Source: an uncultured Kiloniellales bacterium
Lineage (GTDB): Bacteria; Pseudomonadota; Alphaproteobacteria; Kiloniellales; JAKSDN01
NCBI GenBank assembly: GCA_947258885.1
Contig: CAMYKD010000096.1
Span: 1 to 32,589, forward strand
Reading direction: 5' to 3'
Length of the DNA: 32,589 nucleotides
Shown here: positions 7,952-14,641 of the stretch, piece after piece
Position numbering within the stretch: the first letter of the stretch is position 1
How the letters are laid out: every line of letters starts with the position of its first letter
Notes under the pieces: generated by a model
Databases searched by the model: none
Told to the model about the DNA's origin: nothing
The model's input: the letters and a program-made list of their open reading frames with translations, nothing else
Translations under genes and position numbers: made by a program

Positions 7952-9124
7952 TCAGGTGCCGGACAGGAAGGCGCGGATCCGTTCGGCGGCCGCGCGGATA
8001 TTGTCGGCGCTGTTGGCGTAGGAGACCCGCAGGAACCCCTCGCCATAGATGCCGAAGCTGGTACCCGCCACTGTCGCCACGCCGGCCTCCTCCAGCAGGG
8101 CTCCCTCCAGGTTCTTGGCGCTGCGGCCGGTGCCGACGATGTTCGGAAAGGCGTAGAAGGCGCCGCCGGGCGTGCCGCAGCGGAAGCCCGGGATGCGGTT
8201 CAGCTCCTGGACCACCACGCGGCGGCGCTGGTCGAAGGCGGTCACCATGTCGCGGACGGCGTCCTGCGGCCCGGCGAGCGCCGCGATGCCGGCCCACTGG
8301 GCCGCCGCGTTGACGCAGGAATGCGAGTTGACCGCCAGTCGGGTCGCCCCGTCGAGCAGCGCCTCGGGCCAGACCCCGTAGCCCATCCGCCAGCCGGTCA
8401 TGGCGTAGGTCTTGCTCCAGCCGTCGAGCAGAATCAGCCGGTCGGCGAGCGCCGGATAGTGCAGCAGGCTGGCGTGGACCTGGTTGTCGTAAAGCATCCG
8501 GCTGTAGATCTCGTCCGAGAGCACGGCGACCTGCGGGTGGTCCTCCAGGCCGGTTGCCAGGCGGTCCATCTCCTCGCGCGGCGTTACGCCGCCGGTCGGG
8601 TTGGCCGGGCTGTTGAGGATCACCAGGCGCGTGGCCGGCGTCAGCCGCGAGAGCACGGACTCGGCCGAGAAGGCGAAGCCCTGGTCCTCCTCGAGCGGGA
8701 TCGGCACCGCCTTGGCGCCGGTGTAGTCGATCAGCGAGCGGTAGATCGGAAAGCCCGGGTCGGGATAGAGGATCTCCGCGCCCGGCTCGCCGAACATCAG
8801 GACCGCGAAGAACATGGTCACCTTGCCGCCCGGCACCACCACGACGCGGCCGGGGTCGATCTCGACGTTCAGGCGCTTGGCGAGATCCGCCGCCACGGCC
8901 TCGCGCAGGGGAGCGATGCCGCCGGCCGGGGTATAGCCGTGGTGGCCGTCCCTGAGGGCCTTGACGGCCGCCTCGACGATGTGCTCCGGGGTCTTGAAGT
9001 CGGGCTGGCCGATGCCGAGATTTATGATCGAACGGCCCGAGGCCTCGAGCTGGGTGGCGCGGGCCAGTACTGCGAAGGCGGTTTCGGTGCCGAGACGGGC
9101 CATCGCGGCGGTGGTTTGCAGCAT
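7952..9124 (-). CDS. Pyridoxal phosphate-dependent class I/II aminotransferase (aspartate aminotransferase-like)
   Basis: This protein of 390 residues is of AspC class Ib type. Visible are the N-terminal INLGIGQPDFKTPEHI (33-50), YTPAGGIAPLREA (64-76), the NSPANPTGG cofactor/substrate segment (171-179), the LSDEIYSRMLYD strand (202-213) and the PLP lysine in DGWSKTYAMTGWRMGY at Lys238. A substrate-carboxylate Arg lies in FLRVSYA near the end. Likely reactions are aspartate, prephenate or related 2-oxo acid transamination; sequence alone does not separate these. The ATG at 9124 has AAGGAGG nine bases upstream, so it is preferred over a further upstream start. It is divergent from tRNA-His and lies upstream of the glnBA pair on the same strand, with its own downstream gap. 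Confidence 0.9.
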   Translation of the reverse strand: MLQTTAAMARLGTETAFAVLARATQLEASGRSIINLGIGQPDFKTPEHIVEAAVKALRDGHHGYTPAGGIAPLREAVAADLAKRLNVEIDPGRVVVVPGGKVTMFFAVLMFGEPGAEILYPDPGFPIYRSLIDYTGAKAVPIPLEEDQGFAFSAESVLSRLTPATRLVILNSPANPTGGVTPREEMDRLATGLEDHPQVAVLSDEIYSRMLYDNQVHASLLHYPALADRLILLDGWSKTYAMTGWRMGYGVWPEALLDGATRLAVNSHSCVNAAAQWAGIAALAGPQDAVRDMVTAFDQRRRVVVQELNRIPGFRCGTPGGAFYAFPNIVGTGRSAKNLEGALLEEAGVATVAGTSFGIYGEGFLRVSYANSADNIRAAAERIRAFLSGT

Positions 9125-9229
9125 GTCGCCGGGCCTCCTTGCCTCTGGCACCGTGGCGGCGGTATCGGGTCGCAGACTACGCCCGCCCTGCGGCGTCGGG
9201 CAAGACTGGTCGCAGGACAGGCAGCGCGC

Positions 9230-9257
9230 TTGACGTTGCCCGACACGAGCGTATAAA
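9230..9257 (+). promoter_or_regulatory. Sigma-70-type promoter for tRNA-His
   Basis: TTGACG at 9230-9235 and TATAAA at 9252-9257 are separated by 16 bases, about 57 bases before the tRNA. Spacing and both hexamers are close to the housekeeping consensus. Confidence 0.72.
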
Positions 9258-9314
9258 CCCTCGAACGGCGGACGAGGATCGGCGCGGCGGCGGGTGCTCG
9301 CGCGATATCCGGTG

Positions 9315-9391
9315 GTGGCTGTAGCTCAGTTGGTTAGAGCGCCTGGTTGTGGTCCAGGAGGCCGTGGGTTCAAATCCCATCAGCCACCCCA
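9315..9391 (+). tRNA. tRNA-His (GTG)
   Basis: The acceptor GTGGCTG (9315-9321) pairs with CAGCCAC (9381-9387). The anticodon stem CCTGG/CCAGG encloses the loop TTGTGGT with anticodon GTG, and a GGGTTCAAATCCC T-arm is present. The extra G at 9314 can pair with the discriminator C, the hallmark G-1 of histidine tRNA. The CCA end is encoded at 9389-9391. Confidence 0.97.
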
Positions 9392-9617
9392 ATTCACCTC
9401 GCATCCACAGTATCTTGCGGTAAGCCTCCCGGGTCTTGCTCAGGCCTGCGCGGTGCTGCGTGCGGAGGGCGGCCGACAAGGCGTACGGTACCGCGGTATG
9501 CAGGTGCAGCAGGTTGGGTCAACTGCGGCCGACTTGGGTTTCAGCGGACCGAAGAACTTGCTGGTCCGCGGAACTGGACGGCAGTTGTGATCCCGGTACG
9601 ACACATGCCATTTATAG

Positions 9618-9653
9618 TTAACATACGTTAAATAATATTAATTATTCGTTAAC
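9618..9653. promoter_or_regulatory. Phased TTAA array with a full CtrA box
   Basis: Four TTAA motifs start at 9618, 9628, 9638 and 9649, that is every 10-11 bases on one face of the helix. The last two form TTAATTATTCGTTAAC (9638-9653), an exact TTAA-N7-TTAAC CtrA recognition sequence. CtrA is the alphaproteobacterial cell-cycle/motility response regulator and directly controls the flp pilin gene pilA in Caulobacter. The Flp-pilin-like ORF starting at 9756 fits such control. Binding is inferred from sequence only. Confidence 0.65.
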
Positions 9654-9665
9654 CATGAATTCTTG

Positions 9666-9681
9666 TGTTTCACGTGAAACG
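9666..9681. promoter_or_regulatory. parS centromere site (ParB binding)
   Basis: TGTTTCACGTGAAACG matches the near-universal bacterial parS TGTTTCACGTGAAACA at 15 of 16 positions, including the whole 14-bp palindromic core. Such sites load ParB for chromosome segregation and usually cluster near parAB and oriC. No parA, parB, gidB or dnaA is in this window, so this would be a peripheral parS, or the origin region lies outside. Confidence 0.8.
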
Positions 9682-9755
9682 TCTTGTTGCAGATTGAAAT
9701 GTTGCATATTTATGTTTTATTAAGGTAATTAATTATTCGCAATCTGGAGGCGGCG

Positions 9756-9917
9756 ATGCTTCCGTCGTGCCGGGAGATTCTGGACGACGAATCGGGGGCG
9801 GCCGGGACCGAGTACATCTCGATCGCGGCAATCGTGTCCTTTGCGGCTTTACCGTTTTCAGCATCCTGGAGAGGAATTGGACCGGTGCCGGCGTGTTTCA
9901 AGCACGGGACCTGGTAG
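9756..9917 (+). CDS. Small Flp/Fap-type pilin-like protein (53 residues)
   Basis: The ATG at 9756 has TGGAGG five bases upstream. The product begins MLPSCREILDDESGAAGTEYISIAAIVSFAAL. A short charged leader, the DESGAA segment, Gly-x3-Glu-Tyr (cleavage after Gly, then mature E-Y) and a hydrophobic stretch are the hallmarks of Flp pilins cut by a TadV-like prepilin peptidase and assembled by a tight-adherence secretion system. The hydrophobic stretch is cut short by Pro, and the last 20 residues (WRGIGPVPACFKHGTW) are not pilin-like, so this may be a degenerate or frameshifted copy. No tad/cpa genes are nearby. The upstream CtrA box and the good ribosome-binding site argue that it is or was expressed. 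Confidence 0.55.
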   Translation: MLPSCREILDDESGAAGTEYISIAAIVSFAALPFSASWRGIGPVPACFKHGTW

Positions 9918-10047
9918 TTCTCCTCGGAGGATGGGCATCTGGCGGATTCGCGCAATTCGGTTCCCCCGTCTTGCTGGCGTGGGTCCGCCCGGCTATGGTG
10001 TGTCCGCCGGAGATGGGGATTGAACGTGGACGAGGATTGTCGGAACC

Positions 10048-11632
10048 GTGGGACGCATTGCATTGGCGCTGGCGCTTGTGCTCATGGGCTGGTGCGGACC
10101 GGTCCGGGCAGAAGGCTTCGAGGCCGGCTTGCGCGCCTTCAGAGCCGGCGAACCCGACCGCGCCCGTGACATCTGGTTGCCCCTGGCCGAGGCAGGGGAC
10201 GCGGCCGCGCAATACAGCCTTGGAAAACTCTTCGAGCACGGCGAGGGCCCCGTCCGGCAGGACTTGGTAAAGGCCGCCCAATGGTACCGGACCGCTGCGG
10301 CCCAGGGACTCCCGGCCGCACAGAACAATCTGGGCCTGATGTATGCGCAGGGTCGCGGCGTCCCCACCGATCTGACCCGCGCGATCGAGATCTGGCGTGC
10401 CGCAGCGCAGCAGAATTACCCTTGGGCCCAATACAATCTCGGACTGGCCTTTTTCCGCGGGCAGGGTGTTGCGGTCGACGGCCGCGGTTTGGTTTCGCCA
10501 AGCGGCGGACGGCGGTTTGGCCGAAGCGCAGTTCATCATGGGACAGTTGAGGCGCGAGGGCCTGGGCCTGGAAAAGGACGAAGGCCGGGCCTTGACCTGG
10601 TATCGCCGCGCCGCCGAGCAGGGGCACCCGCGCGCACGAAAGCACGCCGAACTGCTGAAGGCTGCCGGTTTCGAACCGACGCCGCCCGAGATGCCGGGAG
10701 CCACGGCGCGAGACATCGCCACCGGCCAGCAGAGTCGGGCAAGCGCGAAATCGCCGGAAGGCGGTTCGGCCGCGGAACAGCCTCGAGTGGCCACACAGAC
10801 CGTGCCGCAGAAATCAAGCAAGGCCAAGGCAGGGTCTGAAGCCAAGGCAGGGTCTGAAGCCAAGGCAGGCTCTGACGTCAAGGCAACGTCCCAGACCGAA
10901 CTCGCGACCCCGGCAAAATCCGAGCTTCAAGTGCCCGGCACCGAGGCCGATACCAAGACCGAGACCAAGGCAGAGGTTCCAGGGGCGCTGAAAACAAGGA
11001 CGAAGCCCAAGGCCGCGGCCAAGCCGCGACCGCAGGCCAAGGCGGTGATCCAGCCAAAGCCCAAGGCGGTGCCCGAGACCAAGGCAGAGGCCGAGCCGGT
11101 ACCCGCCCCAAAGCCCAAGGCCGCGGCCGAACCGCGACCGCAGGCCGAGACAGTGCCCGAGACCGATACGGATGCCAAAGTGGCGGCCAAGCTGCGACCG
11201 CAGACATCCAAGGCCGAAGCGAAGCCCGTGGTTACGGCTGAACCATCGGTTGCGGAAGAGCCCTCCGCCAGCCCGCGGGTCGTGCCGAAACCCGAAGCGC
11301 CACCTGCGTCGGAACCCGCAGCGACCCAGACCGCAGCCATAAAGCAGGACGATGAGGGGCTGGCGGACCCCAAGGCGAAGAGGGCTTTTCGAATCTGGCT
11401 GGCCTCGGCCCGGAACAAGGCCACGGCGACCAAGCTGTGGCAGACGGTCCGGGACCGCCATCCGGAAGTCTTTGCCGGAATCGAAGTCACCTTTGCCGAA
11501 GTCAAACTCGGCGACCAGACCTTGGTCCGTGTCCTGGCCGGGCCCTTGGCCAGCGTGCAGTCGGCCGAAGGTCTCTGCGAGCGTCTGCGCGGCGCGGAGC
11601 CGGACGCATTCTGCAAGGTGCGGTCCGACTGA
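10048..11632 (+). pseudogene. Sel1-repeat and SPOR-domain envelope protein, frameshifted
   Basis: A GTG start at 10048 with GAGGA upstream gives a signal peptide (GRIALALALVLMGWCGPVRA). Two complete Sel1-like repeats and the first half of a third follow (AAQYSLGKLFEHGEG; AQNNLGLMYAQGRGV; AQYNLGLAFFRGQGVAVD). At about 10480 the frame changes and the third repeat resumes as AAVWFRQAADGG in the frame running to 11632. A fourth repeat follows, then a roughly 200-residue Lys/Ala/Pro/Glu-rich linker with repeats, and a C-terminal SPOR domain (AFRIWLASARNKATATKLWQ to the end). Counting Sel1 spacing suggests a net loss of 8 bases. SPOR domains bind denuded septal peptidoglycan, so the intact protein would be periplasmic or envelope-associated at division sites. 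Confidence 0.8.
10823..10876 (+). repeat. Three tandem 18-base units encoding AKAGSE
   Basis: GCCAAGGCAGGGTCTGAA occurs at 10823-10840 and 10841-10858, with a near copy (two changes) at 10859-10876. These sit in the linker of the Sel1/SPOR gene and are prone to slippage-driven length change. Looser Lys-Pro/Lys-Ala repeats continue to about 11215. Confidence 0.85.
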
Positions 11633-11677
11633 ATATCGGCGAGCGCCGGGCGCGCGGCCATTCCGTTGGAGGATTTC

Positions 11678-12493
11678 ATGAACGAGGGCGCGGTCTTGAA
11701 GGCGCGGCTCGGCACCGGCCGGCCGGCGGTGGGCTGCTGGCTCCATCTGTTCTCTCCGCTGGCCGCCGAGGTCGTGGCACAGGCTGGCTACGACTGCGTG
11801 ATGATCGACCTGGAACACGGTGCCGGCAGTCTGATGGACGCCGTCTCCCTGATGCATGCGGTCCAGGGCCGGGCCTGCGCGCCTTTGATGCGTGTGCCGG
11901 CGAACGACCCCGTATGGCTCAAGCGCGCGCTCGACACCGGGGTCGCCGGGGTGATGATTCCGGCGGTCGACGATGCCGCGGAGGCTGAGGCTGCGGTCGC
12001 CGCTTGCCGCTATCCGCCGCAGGGCCGGCGGGGCATGGCGCCAACCATTGTGCGCGCCTCCGCCTATGGCGCCGACTGGCGGGAGTATGTCGAGCGAGCA
12101 GCGAAGGACCTGCTGGTGGTTTGCCAGATCGAGACGGCGGAGGGCGTCCGGAATGCGGCTGAAATCGCAGCGGTCGAGGGCCTCGACATGGTGTTTCTGG
12201 GCCCCTTCGACCTCTCGGCGGCCCTCGGGCGGATGGGCGAGCCGGATCACCCTGAGGTGCGCACCCGTATCGACCGGGTCGAGCAGGCGGCCAAGGCCGC
12301 CGGCAAACGTCTGGGCGGGATCCCGACGCCGGGCCGTACGGCCGAGGCTCTGTTCTCCGCCGGCTACGACATGGTTCTGGCCGATTTCGACGTGCTGCTG
12401 CTGCGCGATGCGGCGCGCGACGGCGTGGCGCGGCTGCGCGCCGCCATGGCCCCGGAGACCGGGGCTCGGCGTGACGAGTCCGGCAAGGGTTAG
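11678..12493 (+). CDS. HpcH/HpaI family aldolase
   Basis: This class II, metal-dependent aldolase-family protein has 271 residues and a TIM-barrel fold. It shows the catalytic set of HpaI-type enzymes: His47 in MIDLEHGAGS, Arg72 in MRVP, Glu152 in CQIETAEGV and Asp178 in GPFDLSAALG, with a GVAGVMIPAVDDAAEA strand. Family members cleave 4-hydroxy-2-oxo acids such as 2,4-dihydroxyhept-2-enedioate to pyruvate plus an aldehyde; the actual substrate is not readable here. The ATG at 11678 is preceded by TTGGAGG at five bases, so the in-frame TTG further up is rejected. It sits 45 bases after the Sel1/SPOR gene and could be co-transcribed with the hydrate-repair gene downstream. No aromatic catabolism genes are adjacent. 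Confidence 0.9.
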   Translation: MNEGAVLKARLGTGRPAVGCWLHLFSPLAAEVVAQAGYDCVMIDLEHGAGSLMDAVSLMHAVQGRACAPLMRVPANDPVWLKRALDTGVAGVMIPAVDDAAEAEAAVAACRYPPQGRRGMAPTIVRASAYGADWREYVERAAKDLLVVCQIETAEGVRNAAEIAAVEGLDMVFLGPFDLSAALGRMGEPDHPEVRTRIDRVEQAAKAAGKRLGGIPTPGRTAEALFSAGYDMVLADFDVLLLRDAARDGVARLRAAMAPETGARRDESGKG

Positions 12494-12586
12494 GCTTCCT
12501 GGACGATCGAACGGCGCGAAGCGACCGGCGACACCATGCCGCCGGACGTTTATGGTAGGATTCGTGACCGTGAGGGCCGATTCGCC

Positions 12587-14092
12587 ATGCCGGAATCCGC
12601 ATCAGAAACCACGACGAAATCCCGGGACCAACGAGCGCTGCTGAGTGTCGCCGAAATGTCGCGCGCCGATGCCGCGGCGATCGCCGGCGGTGTGCCGGGC
12701 AGAGAGCTGATGGAAAACGCCGGGCGGGCGGTGGCCGAGGCGGTCCTGGCCCGCTGGGATCCCCGGCCGATTCTGGTCTGCTGCGGGCCGGGTAACAATG
12801 GCGGCGATGGTTTCGTCGCGGCGCGCCACCTGGTGGAAGCCGGCTGGCCGGTCCGCCTGGCCCTGCTGGGCGACAGAGCGCGCCTGAAGGGAGACGCCGC
12901 GCAGCACGCGGCACTATGGATGGGTGAGGTCCTGCCGCTCGACGAGGCCCTGCTGGACGGCAGCGAATTGATCATCGACGCCCTGTTCGGAGCCGGGCTG
13001 AGCCGCCCGTTGGACGGCGCTGCGCGCCGTGTGGTCGAAGGGATGAGCGCGCGGGGCCAGCCGGCGGTCTCAGTCGATGTACCCAGCGGTCTGGCCGGCG
13101 ACAGCGGCACGGTTCTGGGCGAGGTCGCGGTGCGGGCGGCGCTCACCGTGACGTTCTTCCGCAAGAAGCCCGGCCACCTGCTGCTTCCGGGCCGGGAGCA
13201 ATCGGGCGAGCTGGTGGTGGCGGACATCGGGATCCCGGACTCGGTTCTCGAGGCGATTGCTCCCCAGACCTGGGAGAACGGCCCCGACCTGTGGGCTCGC
13301 GGCTATCCGCGCCGCCGGATGGGCGACCACAAATATCGCTTCGGCCACGCGCTGGTGCTGGGCGGCGCGACCATGACCGGAGCGGCCCGCCTGGCGGCAC
13401 GCGCCGCCCTGCGCGCCGGGGCCGGACTGGTCACCGTCGCCTGCCCGCGCGAGGCGCTCGCGATCTACGCGCAGTCCATGGCCAGCATCATTACCCAGCC
13501 GCTCGATGGCAATCAGGACTTCGGCCGCCTCCTGGAGGACCCTCGCCGCAACGCCGTGCTGCTCGGCCCGGGCAACGGGGTGACGGCGGAGACCCGGGAC
13601 CGGGTGCTGGCCGCCTTGCGCGACGGCGTCCGGGTTGTCGTGCTCGACGCGGACGCGCTTACCGTATTCCAAGACGACCCCGGCGTTCTGTTCGAGGCGA
13701 TCGCGGGACCCTGTGTCCTGACGCCCCACGAAGGCGAGTTTGCCCGCCTCTTTCCCGACCTGGACGACGACAAGCTGGCGTGCGCTCGTGCCGCGGCGGC
13801 CCGGAGCGGAGCCGTGGTCCTCGTCAAGGGCGCCGACACGGTGATCGCCGCGCCCGGGGGAGCGGCCGTCGTCAATACCAACGCACCGCCGGAGCTGGCG
13901 ACAGCGGGGGCCGGGGATGTGCTCGCCGGCCTCGTGCTGGGCCTCGTCGCCCAGGGTATGTGGCCTTTCGAGGCGACCTGTGCCGCCGCCTGGTTGCACG
14001 GTGAGATAGCAACGGATTTGGGACCGGGTCTGATCGCCGAAGATCTTCCGGACGCGCTTCCCAAGGCGCTCCGTTCGCTGTCCAGAAAATAA
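12587..14092 (+). CDS. nnr: Bifunctional NAD(P)H-hydrate epimerase / ADP-dependent (S)-NAD(P)H-hydrate dehydratase
   Basis: The 501-residue protein repairs hydrated NAD(P)H. The N-terminal YjeF_N epimerase domain covers about residues 15-225, with CCGPGNNGGDGFVAARHL (65-82), DALFGAGLSRPL (131-142) and VDVPSGLAGDSG (163-174). The C-terminal ribokinase-like dehydratase domain (about 240-495) has HKYRFGHALVLGG, LLGPGNGV, VLDADALTV, LTPHEGEFARLFPD and the catalytic ATAGAGDVLAGL with Asp444. An upstream in-frame ATG at 12536 exists, but the ATG at 12587 has GAGGG at ten bases and gives the normal length. It follows the aldolase after 93 bases. Confidence 0.94.
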   Translation: MPESASETTTKSRDQRALLSVAEMSRADAAAIAGGVPGRELMENAGRAVAEAVLARWDPRPILVCCGPGNNGGDGFVAARHLVEAGWPVRLALLGDRARLKGDAAQHAALWMGEVLPLDEALLDGSELIIDALFGAGLSRPLDGAARRVVEGMSARGQPAVSVDVPSGLAGDSGTVLGEVAVRAALTVTFFRKKPGHLLLPGREQSGELVVADIGIPDSVLEAIAPQTWENGPDLWARGYPRRRMGDHKYRFGHALVLGGATMTGAARLAARAALRAGAGLVTVACPREALAIYAQSMASIITQPLDGNQDFGRLLEDPRRNAVLLGPGNGVTAETRDRVLAALRDGVRVVVLDADALTVFQDDPGVLFEAIAGPCVLTPHEGEFARLFPDLDDDKLACARAAAARSGAVVLVKGADTVIAAPGGAAVVNTNAPPELATAGAGDVLAGLVLGLVAQGMWPFEATCAAAWLHGEIATDLGPGLIAEDLPDALPKALRSLSRK

Positions 14093-14122
14093 CATAAAAT
14101 CAACTATTTAAATGGTCTCTCC

Positions 14123-14138
14123 TTAACCCGGCGTTAAC
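14123..14138. promoter_or_regulatory. CtrA box TTAA-N7-TTAAC
   Basis: TTAACCCGGCGTTAAC is an exact full CtrA site lying in the short gap between the hydrate-repair gene and the small gene at 14211. A box at this place would put a transcription start near 14160-14165 if CtrA activates, which suits the ATG at 14211 better than the upstream ATGs. Confidence 0.6.
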
Positions 14139-14210
14139 CCGAACCTTCTACACTCAGGGATGGTTCTAATGAATCCGGATGATAACCGGTCGAGATTAGG
14201 GAACGAGGCC

Positions 14211-14504
14211 ATGATTTCAGAGACGGTGGGTCAATTCTTCCGACCGATATTCCGGCCAAGCGAGAAGCCCGAGATCGAGCGCCGGGAAGTGCGGATCGGC
14301 GGCACATATCTCCACAAAGGTCCCGGAAACGTCGTCGAGACAGCCAAAGTGATCGATGTGGGGCCCGACGCCATGGGCATTCCACATGTGCGCTATGAAG
14401 TCGAAGTAGCGCAGCGCCGCGTGCGGCAAACCCGATTCGCATCGGTCAGAACGCTCAATCTAGAGACCTTTAAGGATCATTTCGTCGAACTCGCAGGCGC
14501 CTGA
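14211..14504 (+). CDS. Small conserved-looking hypothetical protein (97 residues)
   Basis: MISETVGQFFRPIFRPSEKPEIERREVRIGGTYLHKGPGNVVETAKVIDVGPDAMGIPHVRYEVEVA reads as a basic, soluble protein with a compact beta-rich core (RIGGTY, GNVVETAKVIDVGPDAMGIPHVRYEV), without signal peptide or membrane helix. It resembles an uncharacterised small protein I associate with Rhodospirillales; no function is known to me. Starts at 14160 and 14169 are also in frame. The one at 14169 has AGGGA at eight bases, the one at 14211 has AGGGA/GAGG. The CtrA box position tips the choice to 14211, with low certainty. Confidence 0.7.
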   Translation: MISETVGQFFRPIFRPSEKPEIERREVRIGGTYLHKGPGNVVETAKVIDVGPDAMGIPHVRYEVEVAQRRVRQTRFASVRTLNLETFKDHFVELAGA

Positions 14505-14641
14505 ATTCCGCCGAGGAACTGGATTATCTGAATAACTTCCGACATCAGAATAACAATGTATGGCGACCGCCCTTGTTGGGTGCTTGAGAACCCGCACGTC
14601 CTGGCCAAATATGTGCACGTGGCTATCGAGGGGCGGCATTC

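Larger units (their letters stand above)
9392..9755. other. AT-rich intergenic island between tRNA-His and a pilin-like ORF
   Basis: The first 200 bases are ordinary GC-rich DNA with no gene visible. From about 9600 to 9740 composition shifts abruptly to AT-rich and holds phased TTAA motifs, a parS-like palindrome and a 12-base direct repeat, ATTAATTATTCG, at 9637-9648 and 9728-9739. The repeats flank the parS site. This is the most strongly AT-rich patch of the window and looks regulatory rather than coding. Confidence 0.6.

Noticed and set aside
14160-14210. Longer N-terminus for the small gene (ATGs at 14160 and 14169)
   Set aside because: Possible, but it conflicts with the transcription start expected from the CtrA box; the 14211 start is kept with low certainty.
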